The position numbers were made by a program, and so were the translations under genes. From UBA7488 sp964414185 (GTDB lineage Bacteria; Pseudomonadota; Alphaproteobacteria; CAAHEQ01; UBA3637), in NCBI GenBank assembly GCA_964414185.1, contig CAYPVK010000005.1, positions 1-64,000 of the forward strand: a stretch of 64,000 bases of DNA, given 5' to 3'. Positions 40,574 through 49,719 of this stretch are shown one piece after another (the stretch's first letter is position 1; each line of letters opens with the position of its first letter). Under the pieces are notes generated by a model. That model made no database searches. It was not told the origin of the DNA and worked only from the letters and a program-made list of their open reading frames with translations.

Positions 40574-42706
40574 ATGAAAAAACCCGAGGAATTAACCGGA
40601 CAAGAAGCGGCCTTGGAACTTGAACGTTTGGCCGGCGAAATTGCCAAGTTGGACGAAGCTTATCATACCAATGATGCGCCGCTTTTAAGCGATGCGGAAT
40701 ATGACGCTTTAAAACGGCGCAATGAACGTATCGAAGAATTGTTTCCGGATTTAATCCGAAAAAATTCGCCGAGCTTGCGTGTCGGATTTAAAGCGGCGGA
40801 AGGTTTTAAAAAAGTCACGCATCGTGTGCCGATGTTGTCTATTTCCAATATATTCGAAGAAGAACAAATTTATGAATATATGGATAAAATCAAACGTTTT
40901 TTGGGGTGGGGCGACGATAAAAACATTGAAATGGTTGCCGAACCCAAAATTGACGGGTTGGCTTACAGCGCGATTTATCAAAACGGTGTTTTTACGATCG
41001 GCGCAACGCGCGGTGACGGCACGGTCGGGGAAGATATTACCGCCAATTTGATGACAATCGGGGAACTGCCGAAAATTTTGAAAAACAAGGCCGATGACTT
41101 TGACAAAAATGCGCCTATCGGCGATTTATTCAATCAAAAACGGGAAGAAGAGGCAGATTTGATTCCCGAAATTTTAGATGTGCGCGGCGAAGTATATATG
41201 TCCAAGGAAGATTTTATGGCCTTAAATGCCGAGCAAACGGCGCAGGGCAAAAAAACGTTTGCCAATCCGCGCAATGCCGCCGCCGGTTCGCTCAGACAAT
41301 TGGATCCGCGTGTTACCGCTTCGCGCAAATTAAGCATTTTGGCATATACGTATGGTTTTGTAGTTGGCAAAAAATGGCAAAAGCATTCGGATTTTTTGGC
41401 ATCTTTGCGCACTTGGGGATTCCCGGTCAGTCCCGAAATCCGTATTTGCACGACACCCGATGAAATGGTACAATACTACCGCGATATGATTGAAAAACGT
41501 TCAAAGCTGCCCTATGACATTGACGGGGTTGTTTATAAAGTCAACGATATAGCGTTGCAAGACCGTTTGGGATTTATTACGCGTTCGCCGCGGTGGGAAA
41601 TCGCTCATAAATTTCCGGCCGAAAAAGCGATAACCAAACTCAATAAAATCCGTGTGCAAGTCGGGCGCACGGGAGCTATGACGCCCGTTGCCGACGTGGA
41701 ACCGGTTAATGTGGGCGGCGTCATTGTCCAACATGCGACTTTACACAATGCCGATGAAATTGCCCGTAAGGATATTCGCGAAGGCGACACGGTCGTCATT
41801 CAACGCGCGGGCGATGTGATACCTCAGATTGTCGAAGTGTTAAAAGATAAACGTTCGGCGGACAGTAAACCTTATGAATTTCCGACGGTTTGTCCCGTTT
41901 GCGGGTCGCATGCCATGCGCGAAGGCGAAGATGCCGTGACGTTTTGTACGGGCGGATTGATTTGCCCTGCTCAGGTGATGGAAAGTTTAAAACATTTCGT
42001 ATCCAAAACAGCCCTTGACATCGACGGGCTCGGCAATAAAAATATTGAATTGTTTTATGAACTCGGATGGATTAAAAATGCCGTCGATCTGATGAACTTG
42101 GAACAAAATCACAAGGAAGAGCTGATAAACCGTGACGGTTGGGGCGCAAAATCGGCCGGCAATTTATTTGCTGCGATTAATAAAGTCAAACAAGGCGTGC
42201 CGTTGGAACGTTTTATTTATGCCATAGGCATTCGGGAAGTCGGCGAAGCGACGGCGCGTTTGTTGGCCAAAACATTTATTTCATGGCATGATTTTTATGC
42301 GGCCGTTCGGGCACCCGATGCATTGGAATCTTTGACGCGTATTGAAGGAGTCGGCCCGGTTATGGCGGAATATATCGTTGATTTTTTTGCCGAGGCGCAT
42401 AATACGGCGTTATTGGGGCAGTTGACGCAAATAATCCCGATTGAAGATTTTGATGCCGGTTCGGAAAAAACGACGCCGTTAAGCGGTAAGGTCGTTGTTT
42501 TTACGGGGTCGCTTGCCGATATGAGCCGTGCGGAAGCCAAAGCCAAAGCGTTGGCGGCGGGTGCCAAAGTTTCCGGCTCCGTTTCCGCCAAAACGGATTA
42601 TGTCGTGGCGGGCGAAGATGCGGGCAGTAAGTTGAAAAAAGCGGCGGATTTGGGCATTGCCGTCATTTCGGAAAAAGATTTTAATCAAATGCTTGACGCT
42701 GATTAA
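40574..42706 (+). CDS. ligA: NAD-dependent DNA ligase
   Basis: Joins nicks during replication and repair. The 710 aa have the full LigA order: Ia domain (YDALKRRNEEL-like), adenylation domain with active lysine K125 in EPKIDGLAYS, OB fold (VQVGRTGAMTPVADVEPV), a Cys4 zinc finger (CPVCGSHA ... CTGGLICPAQ), HhH repeats and a C-terminal BRCT domain (about 630-705; GKVVVFTGSL). Start AGGTGAGGAAGACATG. It lies 31 nt after recN and 46 nt before the YdbH-like gene. Confidence 0.97.
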   Translation: MKKPEELTGQEAALELERLAGEIAKLDEAYHTNDAPLLSDAEYDALKRRNERIEELFPDLIRKNSPSLRVGFKAAEGFKKVTHRVPMLSISNIFEEEQIYEYMDKIKRFLGWGDDKNIEMVAEPKIDGLAYSAIYQNGVFTIGATRGDGTVGEDITANLMTIGELPKILKNKADDFDKNAPIGDLFNQKREEEADLIPEILDVRGEVYMSKEDFMALNAEQTAQGKKTFANPRNAAAGSLRQLDPRVTASRKLSILAYTYGFVVGKKWQKHSDFLASLRTWGFPVSPEIRICTTPDEMVQYYRDMIEKRSKLPYDIDGVVYKVNDIALQDRLGFITRSPRWEIAHKFPAEKAITKLNKIRVQVGRTGAMTPVADVEPVNVGGVIVQHATLHNADEIARKDIREGDTVVIQRAGDVIPQIVEVLKDKRSADSKPYEFPTVCPVCGSHAMREGEDAVTFCTGGLICPAQVMESLKHFVSKTALDIDGLGNKNIELFYELGWIKNAVDLMNLEQNHKEELINRDGWGAKSAGNLFAAINKVKQGVPLERFIYAIGIREVGEATARLLAKTFISWHDFYAAVRAPDALESLTRIEGVGPVMAEYIVDFFAEAHNTALLGQLTQIIPIEDFDAGSEKTTPLSGKVVVFTGSLADMSRAEAKAKALAAGAKVSGSVSAKTDYVVAGEDAGSKLKKAADLGIAVISEKDFNQMLDAD

Positions 42707-42752
42707 AAATATGGTTATGATTGAAAAAAAATTTAATTATGAGGGGGCGAAG

Positions 42753-45485
42753 ATGGACGATTTCGACAAGCAGTTTTCGAACAGATATCCAAGCGGGCAG
42801 GATAATCAATTTTTTGCACCGCAGCCGCCGCAGCCTGCCGAGCCGCCGTTTGATGCTTCGTCGTCGTTGGAACCCGAAGAAATTCAGCAGCAACCCGAAA
42901 ATGATTTATTGGCGCAAATTTCCGCTAATGATGCCGAAGAGGAAGCCAAACGTTCCAAATCTTCGCATTCTTATATGATGGAATTTGTCGTCTTGTTTAT
43001 GAAGATGACTTTCATATTGGACGACGCCAGACGCAAATACCATAAAATTTTTGATGTTCTGGCTTTTGTTTGGGCCGGGATTATGAGCGTGATTTACGCG
43101 GGCGGTTTGGCGATGTTGATTTTGCTTGTTTATACCTATATCCAATTTCCCGCCGTTTTGCAGGAAAATTTGGAACGCCAGGGGATTAAGGTTAAAGATT
43201 TTAAAGTCGACAATTATACATTTTCGTTGATTGAGCTGGACGATTTGGTCGGTGTCGACGATATGTTTACGATTAAGAAAATGTCGATTCATTCCACTTT
43301 TTCCGATTTTATCAAACGCCGTGTCAAATCGGTAACTTTGGATGGTGTGCGTATTAAAATCAAAGCATCTAAAAAAGGGTTTGAGTTGGGAACATTGCCC
43401 AAAACGCTTGTTACGTTGAATCACAGTCCGTTGACAAAAACCGTCAAAGTGGACAATTTAATGATTCAAAATGCCGTTTTGGAAATTAACGGCCAAGATT
43501 TTACATTGCCGGTTTCTTTTTCGTTGACGGGTATTTATGAAAAAGATTCCAAAATTTCGATGCCGATTTATATCAAAGAAAAAAATGTCAATGCCGTGGG
43601 TACGCTTGATATTAACGGCAATATCAAGGAAATGACGTTTACGTTTGAAATTAAGGCCGGGACATTGACATTGCCGCGCCGTTCGCCCGAAAATATTTCG
43701 GGAAAAATTGATGTTTTGACAAAGAATATGAGAATTGTTCGTATTCAAGGCGATGCCACAATGTCATACGGCGACAATGCCAAAAAATTGCAATTGAATT
43801 TAGATCGTTCGAACAATGATCTCTACAAAGGAACGCTTGATTTTTCGTATGCCAGCTCTGACTCGTACGGCAAAGAAAAAGATGTGCAGATGACGGCTTC
43901 TTTGAATTTTGACGGCATTGCGATTACGAAAGAAAATCAAATTCTGTCGGATAAAACAATTAAAATTGTTGTGCAAAATTTCCAAAAACAAGGTCTCAAC
44001 CTGTCTAATTTCAGTGCTACCTTAAACGGCCAGTTGAAATGTAAAGAAATGATGTGCGGCTATAGAATCAAACGTTCTTCCCCCGTTTTTATTCGCGAAT
44101 CATCATTATTGTTTAACGGGGATACGATTCGTTCGTCCGGAGAATACTCTTTCTTGCTTGCTCCCAATAACCGTCAGACTGTTATGTGGCGCAATAACCG
44201 TGTTGCGTTTGATGTTTCGGTGGAAAGGATGAATTTTTCGGGATTCCGCAATTCTCAAATATCTCCCGTTTCTTTGACGATACCGTCGGGGGCGTACAAA
44301 GGGGAGATCAATTTGGCCCAAGGGACTCAGACAATGTCCGTCAATGTGCAGGATACCAGTATTAAAACGCCCGAATTTTCGGCTTCAAAAGTCGCATTCA
44401 AAAGTACCGATTTATTCAATGAACGTGCCCGTATAGAAATTAATGCCGGCAATGTTGAATTGACCGAAAGTGAAATTTTCAGACAGCCGTTTAAATTGAC
44501 ATTGGAGCAAACGGGTTTGGATACAAAAGCTTTAATCAGCATGTCGGACAATGCAATACGTTTGTCTTTTTCCGGTGCCGCACGATTGTTGTCGGGCGAA
44601 TTCAGAGGGAACGTTTTCTTGCATGAATTTGATTTAAGCCAAATTAATACACCGTTGAATCGAGTTTCATCGTTATTCCCTGAATTTATGCAAAATGCCA
44701 AAGGGAAAATCGGTGCACTCGGTACCGTTTATTGGAAAAATGCCAGACAAATCACGGGGCCGTTGTATGTTTCGTTAAAGGATGTCGGCTTCGGCGTTAA
44801 CGGTTGGTCGGTTGAAGGGCTTAACACCGTTTTAACATTGCAAAGTTTGGAACCGTTAGTAACGCCTTCGGGTCAGAAAATTTTTATTTCTGATTTTAAA
44901 GGGCCGATTGTTTTGCAAAATATTGTGCTCGACGGTAAGGCGGACAGCCAATTCTTTAAACTTAATAAAGCCGATGCAACGTTATCGAATGTTCCTTTGA
45001 AGGCCGATTCGGCGTTGATTCCTCGCAAAACAACAAACGTGACGGTTTTTTTCAAAAACAATTCGGTCAATTGGACGGATGCTAACGGCGGATTGGATTT
45101 GGACGGAATGCTTATAAGCGGCCGTGGCAGTGTGTTGTTGCCGATTGAATTCCGCGACGGCCGTGCCAATATTAAAAATGCCGAAATCAAAATGTCCGAC
45201 GGCGATATGGATTTGTCGAAACTGACGAATAAAAAGCTTAAAGCCTATTTCGGCGATGCAACGCGTTACGTTGTTCGTACCGGTACGATTTCGCTTAACT
45301 CTTCCGATACGGATGAAAACATGACAACCGTCAATATTTCATTGGACGGCCGTTTAATACCCGGACAACAAATTAAAACCGTTCGTGAAAATTTGGAAGA
45401 GAACCTGACAAAATATATTCGCATGACGACGCCGCAGGCCGTTCCGGAAGATATTTTGAAAAAACAACAAATTATTGCCAAATAG
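42753..45485 (+). CDS. Large membrane-anchored AsmA/YdbH-like protein
   Basis: About 910 aa from ATG 42753 (AGGGGGCGAAG before it). An N-terminal cytosolic segment is rich in Gln, Pro and acidic residues (about 15-65), one transmembrane helix follows (about 101-130), then a ~780-residue periplasmic region made of repeated short beta strands. Segments such as LVTLNHSPLTKTVKVDNLMI, LGTLDING-like VGTLDINGNIKEM and TTVNISLDGRLIPG resemble the YdbH/AsmA bridge-like proteins thought to carry phospholipids to the outer membrane. I assign the superfamily, not the exact orthologue. It lies between ligA and rpmF, where another gene (DUF177) is more usual. Confidence 0.7.
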   Translation: MDDFDKQFSNRYPSGQDNQFFAPQPPQPAEPPFDASSSLEPEEIQQQPENDLLAQISANDAEEEAKRSKSSHSYMMEFVVLFMKMTFILDDARRKYHKIFDVLAFVWAGIMSVIYAGGLAMLILLVYTYIQFPAVLQENLERQGIKVKDFKVDNYTFSLIELDDLVGVDDMFTIKKMSIHSTFSDFIKRRVKSVTLDGVRIKIKASKKGFELGTLPKTLVTLNHSPLTKTVKVDNLMIQNAVLEINGQDFTLPVSFSLTGIYEKDSKISMPIYIKEKNVNAVGTLDINGNIKEMTFTFEIKAGTLTLPRRSPENISGKIDVLTKNMRIVRIQGDATMSYGDNAKKLQLNLDRSNNDLYKGTLDFSYASSDSYGKEKDVQMTASLNFDGIAITKENQILSDKTIKIVVQNFQKQGLNLSNFSATLNGQLKCKEMMCGYRIKRSSPVFIRESSLLFNGDTIRSSGEYSFLLAPNNRQTVMWRNNRVAFDVSVERMNFSGFRNSQISPVSLTIPSGAYKGEINLAQGTQTMSVNVQDTSIKTPEFSASKVAFKSTDLFNERARIEINAGNVELTESEIFRQPFKLTLEQTGLDTKALISMSDNAIRLSFSGAARLLSGEFRGNVFLHEFDLSQINTPLNRVSSLFPEFMQNAKGKIGALGTVYWKNARQITGPLYVSLKDVGFGVNGWSVEGLNTVLTLQSLEPLVTPSGQKIFISDFKGPIVLQNIVLDGKADSQFFKLNKADATLSNVPLKADSALIPRKTTNVTVFFKNNSVNWTDANGGLDLDGMLISGRGSVLLPIEFRDGRANIKNAEIKMSDGDMDLSKLTNKKLKAYFGDATRYVVRTGTISLNSSDTDENMTTVNISLDGRLIPGQQIKTVRENLEENLTKYIRMTTPQAVPEDILKKQQIIAK

Positions 45486-45793
45486 CGCAAACGGGATTCT
45501 CGTTAAAAATGCGTAACGCAAGGAAAAGCGGCAGTTGTCAGCAACAGGGGAAGCGGAATTCGGAAAAAGTCGCGCTTCGGGTGTCGAAAGTGTGTGTCGT
45601 AGCGAAAAAATGGTTCGGGATATAAAAATAACGGATTGAAAACCGGTTGAAAAATGATATTTATCAAACGGGCATATAAAAATATTGCTTGCTTTTTTTT
45701 ATAAATGTGGTATAAGAAAGTCCTTATGTGAAATGTGGGTTTGTTTTTTTTAGAACAAACCGCAATGAAAACTGTAGAAAAGAGAGAATTACA
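45486..45793 (+). promoter_or_regulatory. 308-bp purine-rich leader with rpmF promoter
   Basis: No gene is supported here. The first half (45486-45620) is rich in GGAA/GCGGAA-type words and could be structured RNA. A TATAAG -10-like element (45710-45715) follows a T-rich tract, about 80 bp before rpmF. No DUF177 (yceD) gene, which precedes rpmF in many bacteria, is present. Confidence 0.35.
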
Positions 45794-45979
45794 ATGGCTG
45801 TACCTAAAAAGAAAACTTCAAAGTCAAAAAAGAACATGCGCCGTTCACACGAAGCTTTGGCATCCAATACGTATGCCGAATGCCCTCAATGCGGTGAATT
45901 TGTTCGTCCGCACCATGTTTGTGATGCTTGCGGTTATTATAATAAAAAAGAAATTATCGTAAAAGAAAAAACCGTTTAA
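45794..45979 (+). CDS. rpmF: 50S ribosomal protein bL32
   Basis: Ribosomal protein of 61 aa: the classic start MAVPKKKTSKSKKNMRRSHE and a four-cysteine zinc ribbon (CPQCGE ... CDACGY). AGAGAGAAT precedes ATG 45794; an in-frame upstream stretch from 45728 is not part of the protein. It heads the conserved group rpmF-plsX-fabH-ihfA-merR. Confidence 0.97.
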   Translation: MAVPKKKTSKSKKNMRRSHEALASNTYAECPQCGEFVRPHHVCDACGYYNKKEIIVKEKTV

Positions 45980-45993
45980 GGAAGGATTTCACT

Positions 45994-47043
45994 TTGAGTG
46001 ATACTCTGGTTATTTCAGTAGATGCTATGGGGGGCGATAATGCCCCTGACTCAATTATTGAAGGGGTTAGCATTGCCTTGAAAAAGAACGAGAACGTCTT
46101 CTTTTTCCTGTATGGTAATGAAGAAAAACTGATGCCGCTTATCGAGAAATACAAAATTCCCGCCGAACGGTATAAAATTCATCATACCGATGCGGTTATT
46201 AAGGCGGAAGATAAACCGTCGCATGCGATTCGTTCCGGTCGGGAAAGCAGCATGTGGAAAGCGATTATGTCCGTTCGTAACGGGTATTCCGGAGCGGTTG
46301 TATCCGCCGGTAACACGGGTGTTTTGATGGCGATGAGCAAAATTTGCCTTGGTACGGCGGCGGGTATTGACCGACCGGCGATTGCGGCGATTTTACCGTC
46401 TTTGTCCGGGCCGATTGTGGCACTTGATTTGGGTGCCAATGCGGAATGCAATTCGCAAAATTTGGTGGAATTTGCCATTATGGGCGATGTGTTTTATCGT
46501 ATCATGTTCAAAAAAGATCGCCCGAGTGTCGGTTTGTTAAACATCGGGTCGGAAGAAACCAAAGGCCGTGAAGAAATCCGCGAAGCGGCGGGGGTTTTGA
46601 AAAGTTTCGGCAAGAAAATTAATTTTTACGGATTTGTCGAAGGCAATGATATCGGTTTGGGCACGACCAACGTTATTGTAACCGACGGTTTTTCGGGCAA
46701 TGTTGCTTTGAAAACCGTTGAAGGGACGGCGAAACTGATTACAACGACTTTAAAAGATATCATTAAAAAATCTGTTTTGTCCAAAATCGGATTTTTGTTG
46801 GCTTTGCCCGGATTGCGGACTTTAAAGAAAAAAATGGATCCGCGTATGTATAACGGCGCCATGTTTTTGGGGTTAAACGGTATTTCGGTCAAAAGTCATG
46901 GCGGTGCGGATGCTTTTGCATTTTCGCATGCTATTGAAACGGCAATTAATTTGGCTCAAAACAACCTTTGTTCAAAAATCACGGATGAATTGGAACATGT
47001 TATGAGCATGACCGATTCGGAAAACGGCGAAACTGTTGCCTAA
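45994..47043 (+). CDS. plsX: Phosphate acyltransferase PlsX
   Basis: Makes acyl-phosphate from acyl-ACP, the first step toward phosphatidic acid in the PlsX/PlsY pathway. The 349 aa begin with ISVDAMGGDNAPDSIIEG and hold SGNTGVLMAMSK, ALDLGANAECNSQNLVEFA, LNIGSEETKGRE and VVTDGFSGNVALKT-type motifs, all standard. The start codon is TTG (45994), 8 nt after AAGGAAGG; no ATG lies early enough to include the conserved N-terminus. It is 14 nt after rpmF and 21 nt before fabH. Confidence 0.95.
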   Translation: MSDTLVISVDAMGGDNAPDSIIEGVSIALKKNENVFFFLYGNEEKLMPLIEKYKIPAERYKIHHTDAVIKAEDKPSHAIRSGRESSMWKAIMSVRNGYSGAVVSAGNTGVLMAMSKICLGTAAGIDRPAIAAILPSLSGPIVALDLGANAECNSQNLVEFAIMGDVFYRIMFKKDRPSVGLLNIGSEETKGREEIREAAGVLKSFGKKINFYGFVEGNDIGLGTTNVIVTDGFSGNVALKTVEGTAKLITTTLKDIIKKSVLSKIGFLLALPGLRTLKKKMDPRMYNGAMFLGLNGISVKSHGGADAFAFSHAIETAINLAQNNLCSKITDELEHVMSMTDSENGETVA

Positions 47044-47064
47044 ATAATTAATGATGGGGAGTTT

Positions 47065-48036
47065 ATGATCCGCTCAGAAATCGCAGGTATCGGCAGTTAT
47101 CTGCCATCCAGAGTGTTGACTAATTCCGATTTGGAAAGAATTGTCGATACGTCTGACGCATGGATTACCGAACGGACCGGCATTAAATCGCGCCATATCG
47201 CCGCGAAAAGTGAATACACTTCTGATTTAGCCGTTAAGGCGGCCTTAAATGCACTTGACAATGCCGGCATGGCTGTCAAAGATTTGGATATGATAATTTT
47301 GGCTACGACAACGCCGGATGAAACGTTGCCCGCTACGGCGACCAAAGTGCAAAAAGCATTGGGTATGACGCATGGGTTCGCTTTTGATATTCAAGCCGTG
47401 TGTTCGGGATTTATGTTTGCGTTGGCGACGGCGGATAATTATATTCGTTCAAAGGCTGTGCAAACCGTTTTGGTTATAGGAGCGGAAACGTTATCTAAAA
47501 TCGTTGATTGGACGGATCGCAATACGTGCGTTTTGTTCGGTGATGGAGCAGGTGCCGTGATATTACAGGCATCTGAAGGCGACGGGACAAGCAAAGATAC
47601 CGGTATTTTGGCAACGGCTTTGCGGTCGGACGGTACGTATCACGATATATTGAAAACAACGGGCGGCCCATCAACGACCGGTACGGCCGGATATATTTAT
47701 ATGGAAGGGCGGGAAGTGTTCCGCCATGCCGTTACCAATTTGGCGGACATTGCGCGTCAGGTAATGACCGAGGCGGGCGTTGAATCGCAAGATATTGATT
47801 GTTTGGTACCTCATCAGGCGAATTCGCGTATTATTGAAGGGACGGCTAAAAAGTTGAGTATGCCGATGCAAAAAGTTGTGTTGTCATTGCCGACACACGG
47901 CAATACGTCGGCCGCTTCAATCCCGCTGGCTTTGGATTTCGGAGTTAAGTCGGGTCAAATCAAAAAGGGCGACTTGTTGTTGCTTGAATCAATGGGCGGT
48001 GGTTTTACATGGGCGGGAGGTTTAATCAGGTTTTAA
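47065..48036 (+). CDS. fabH: Beta-ketoacyl-ACP synthase III
   Basis: Condenses acetyl-CoA with malonyl-ACP to start fatty-acid synthesis. The 323 aa contain the Cys-His-Asn triad: C113 (AVCSGFMFAL), H250 (VPHQANSRI), N280 (HGNTSAASIP). GGGGAG precedes ATG 47065. It follows plsX directly, linking chain initiation with phospholipid entry. Confidence 0.97.
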   Translation: MIRSEIAGIGSYLPSRVLTNSDLERIVDTSDAWITERTGIKSRHIAAKSEYTSDLAVKAALNALDNAGMAVKDLDMIILATTTPDETLPATATKVQKALGMTHGFAFDIQAVCSGFMFALATADNYIRSKAVQTVLVIGAETLSKIVDWTDRNTCVLFGDGAGAVILQASEGDGTSKDTGILATALRSDGTYHDILKTTGGPSTTGTAGYIYMEGREVFRHAVTNLADIARQVMTEAGVESQDIDCLVPHQANSRIIEGTAKKLSMPMQKVVLSLPTHGNTSAASIPLALDFGVKSGQIKKGDLLLLESMGGGFTWAGGLIRF

Positions 48037-48139
48037 TTAAGCCTTTTGACGGTCGATTATAAAAACACTTGCAAATATAAAAAAGATATGTCATCTTCTA
48101 GGTGATATTGCGTATATAAATTCTTAAAAAGGAAATAAA

Positions 48140-48427
48140 ATGACTACTAAAACCATTACTCGTGCAGACATTGCCGAAGCGATTTATCGTGAATTGGGTT
48201 TTTCCCATGCAGAAGCTTTTAAGCTGATTGAACAAATTATACAAAATGTGATTGATGCGTTGCAAGCCGGCGAAGAAGTTAAAATAGCCAAATTCGCGAC
48301 TTTTACACCGCATGCCAAAAAACAACGTATGGGACGCAACCCGAAAACGGGCGAAAATCATCCGATTTGTTCAAGAACCGTTGTTTCTTTTAAAGCGTCA
48401 AATTCTTTAAAAGGGGCTTTATGCTGA
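48140..48427 (+). CDS. ihfA: Integration host factor alpha subunit
   Basis: DNA-bending HU/IHF family protein of 95 aa. N-terminal helices (TRADIAEAIYRELGFSHAEA), the beta saddle (EEVKIAKFATFTPHAKKQR) and the DNA-intercalating arm RMGRNPKTGENHPI are intact. Position between fabH and a MerR gene identifies it as the alpha subunit by synteny. AAAAAGGA precedes the ATG. The 103-bp space upstream contains TATATAAA and probably its own promoter. Confidence 0.93.
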   Translation: MTTKTITRADIAEAIYRELGFSHAEAFKLIEQIIQNVIDALQAGEEVKIAKFATFTPHAKKQRMGRNPKTGENHPICSRTVVSFKASNSLKGALC

Positions 48428-48459
48428 ATATAACGGGATAAAAATTTTAAGAGAATTCC

Positions 48460-48804
48460 ATGATGAAGGCCGATAATGCTTACAGAACGATTACGGAAGT
48501 TGCGGATTTGTTGCAAGTCCAAGCATCGGTTTTGCGTTTTTGGGAAACTCAATTTCATCAGATAAAACCGATTAAACGTATGGGCGGCCGGCGGTATTAT
48601 CGCGCCGAAGATGTCGTTTTATTGGCTCAGATTCGCGATTACCTGTATAAAGAAGGTTTTACGATTAAAGGCGTTCAAAAACGGTTGAAATCTGATTTCA
48701 AAGACGGGCATGAACCTCAAGGCAGCGAAACCGATATACAGGTTGTGGATGCATTTGTTCAGGAAATAACCGATATTAAAAGTTATCTGTCCGATTATAT
48801 ATAA
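48460..48804 (+). CDS. MerR family transcriptional regulator
   Basis: The protein is 114 aa with an N-terminal MerR winged helix (ITEVADLLQVQASVLRFWET, GGRRYYRAEDVVLLAQIRDY) and a short acidic C-terminus. It lacks the cysteines of metal-sensing MerR proteins. This gene always follows ihfA in alphaproteobacteria and is an uncharacterised, conserved small regulator. The start is one of two adjacent ATGs (48460/48463). A strong terminator follows; the tRNA-Pro gene often found here in other alphaproteobacteria is absent. Confidence 0.88.
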   Translation: MMKADNAYRTITEVADLLQVQASVLRFWETQFHQIKPIKRMGGRRYYRAEDVVLLAQIRDYLYKEGFTIKGVQKRLKSDFKDGHEPQGSETDIQVVDAFVQEITDIKSYLSDYI

Positions 48805-48823
48805 AATGCGTTTTTTTAATTTT

Positions 48824-48853
48824 AAAAGCCCTTTTTGTTAGGGCTTTTTTTGT
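48824..48853 (+). terminator. Intrinsic terminator after the merR-type gene
   Basis: AAAAGCCC (48824-48831) / GGGCTTTT (48841-48848) stem with 9-nt loop, then further T residues. It ends the rpmF to merR gene group. Confidence 0.85.
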
Positions 48854-48894
48854 AAGGAAAAATTACGGGCAAAAGGCAACTGTCCAATTTTTCC

Positions 48895-48924
48895 TTGCAT
48901 AAAACATTGTTATCATGCTACTAT
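48895..48924 (+). promoter_or_regulatory. Sigma-70-type promoter for the glycan operon
   Basis: TTGCAT (48895-48900), 18-bp spacer, TACTAT (48919-48924), 28 bp before the first glycosyltransferase start. Confidence 0.5.
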
Positions 48925-48951
48925 TCAAACAGCAGTGATTAAAGGAAAAAG

Positions 48952-49719
48952 ATGGAAAAGTTATCGGTTTATATTGTTACGTTAAATGAAGAACAACGTC
49001 TCGGGAAAACATTGGCGGCGGCGAAAAAAATAGCGGATGAAATTATCGTGGTGGATTCCGGTTCGTCGGATAAAACATGTGAAATTGCCGAAAGTTACGG
49101 GGCAAAAGTTATTTTTCACAAATGGAAAAATATTTCGTCGCAAAAACGGTATGCGCAAAATCAATGTAAATACGATTATGTATTGTCTTTGGATGCGGAT
49201 GAAGTATTATCCGATAAATTGATTGATGAAATCAATAACGTGAAATTGCATCCCGATTGTAAAGCATATTGTATTAAAATCGCGGACATGTATCCGGGGG
49301 ATAAAAAACCGTCTGCATTTGCCAAAAGTTATGAGTTGGTGCGTTTATATCACAAAAAATATGCAACGATGCCCGATGATTTAACGCATGACCGTGTGAT
49401 TGTGAAACAAGGTGTTCAAGTCGGTCGATTGAAAGGGAAAGTTTATCATTATTCATATTTATCGCTTAAAAAAACGTGGGACAAATATAACGATTACACC
49501 GATGAGTTGTTAAAAACCGCAATAGCAACCGGCAAAAGATATTCCGCTTTTCGTTTAGGTATCGAATTTCCGTATCAGTTCATGCGTTATTATTTTATGA
49601 AACGGATGTTTTTGCAAGGCAAGTTCGGATTTATCAATGCCGTCACTTTGGCGTATTTTCGTTTCTTAAAAATTGCCAAATGGCATGAATATAAAGAAGG
49701 GCAAAAGGACAAAGAATGA
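48952..49719 (+). CDS. Family 2 glycosyltransferase (WaaE/KdtX-like)
   Basis: Cytosolic GT-A enzyme of 255 aa that adds a sugar from a nucleotide donor, likely to LPS core. Motifs: VYIVTLNEEQRLGKTL, IIVVDSGSSDKTCEIA, and the metal-binding DAD at 81-83 (LSLDADEVLSD); the C-terminal YHYSYLSLKKTWDKYNDYT pattern is that of WaaE-type beta-1,4-glucosyltransferases. AAAGGAAAAAG precedes the ATG. First of five genes read together (4-nt overlap with the next). Confidence 0.88.
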   Translation: MEKLSVYIVTLNEEQRLGKTLAAAKKIADEIIVVDSGSSDKTCEIAESYGAKVIFHKWKNISSQKRYAQNQCKYDYVLSLDADEVLSDKLIDEINNVKLHPDCKAYCIKIADMYPGDKKPSAFAKSYELVRLYHKKYATMPDDLTHDRVIVKQGVQVGRLKGKVYHYSYLSLKKTWDKYNDYTDELLKTAIATGKRYSAFRLGIEFPYQFMRYYFMKRMFLQGKFGFINAVTLAYFRFLKIAKWHEYKEGQKDKE

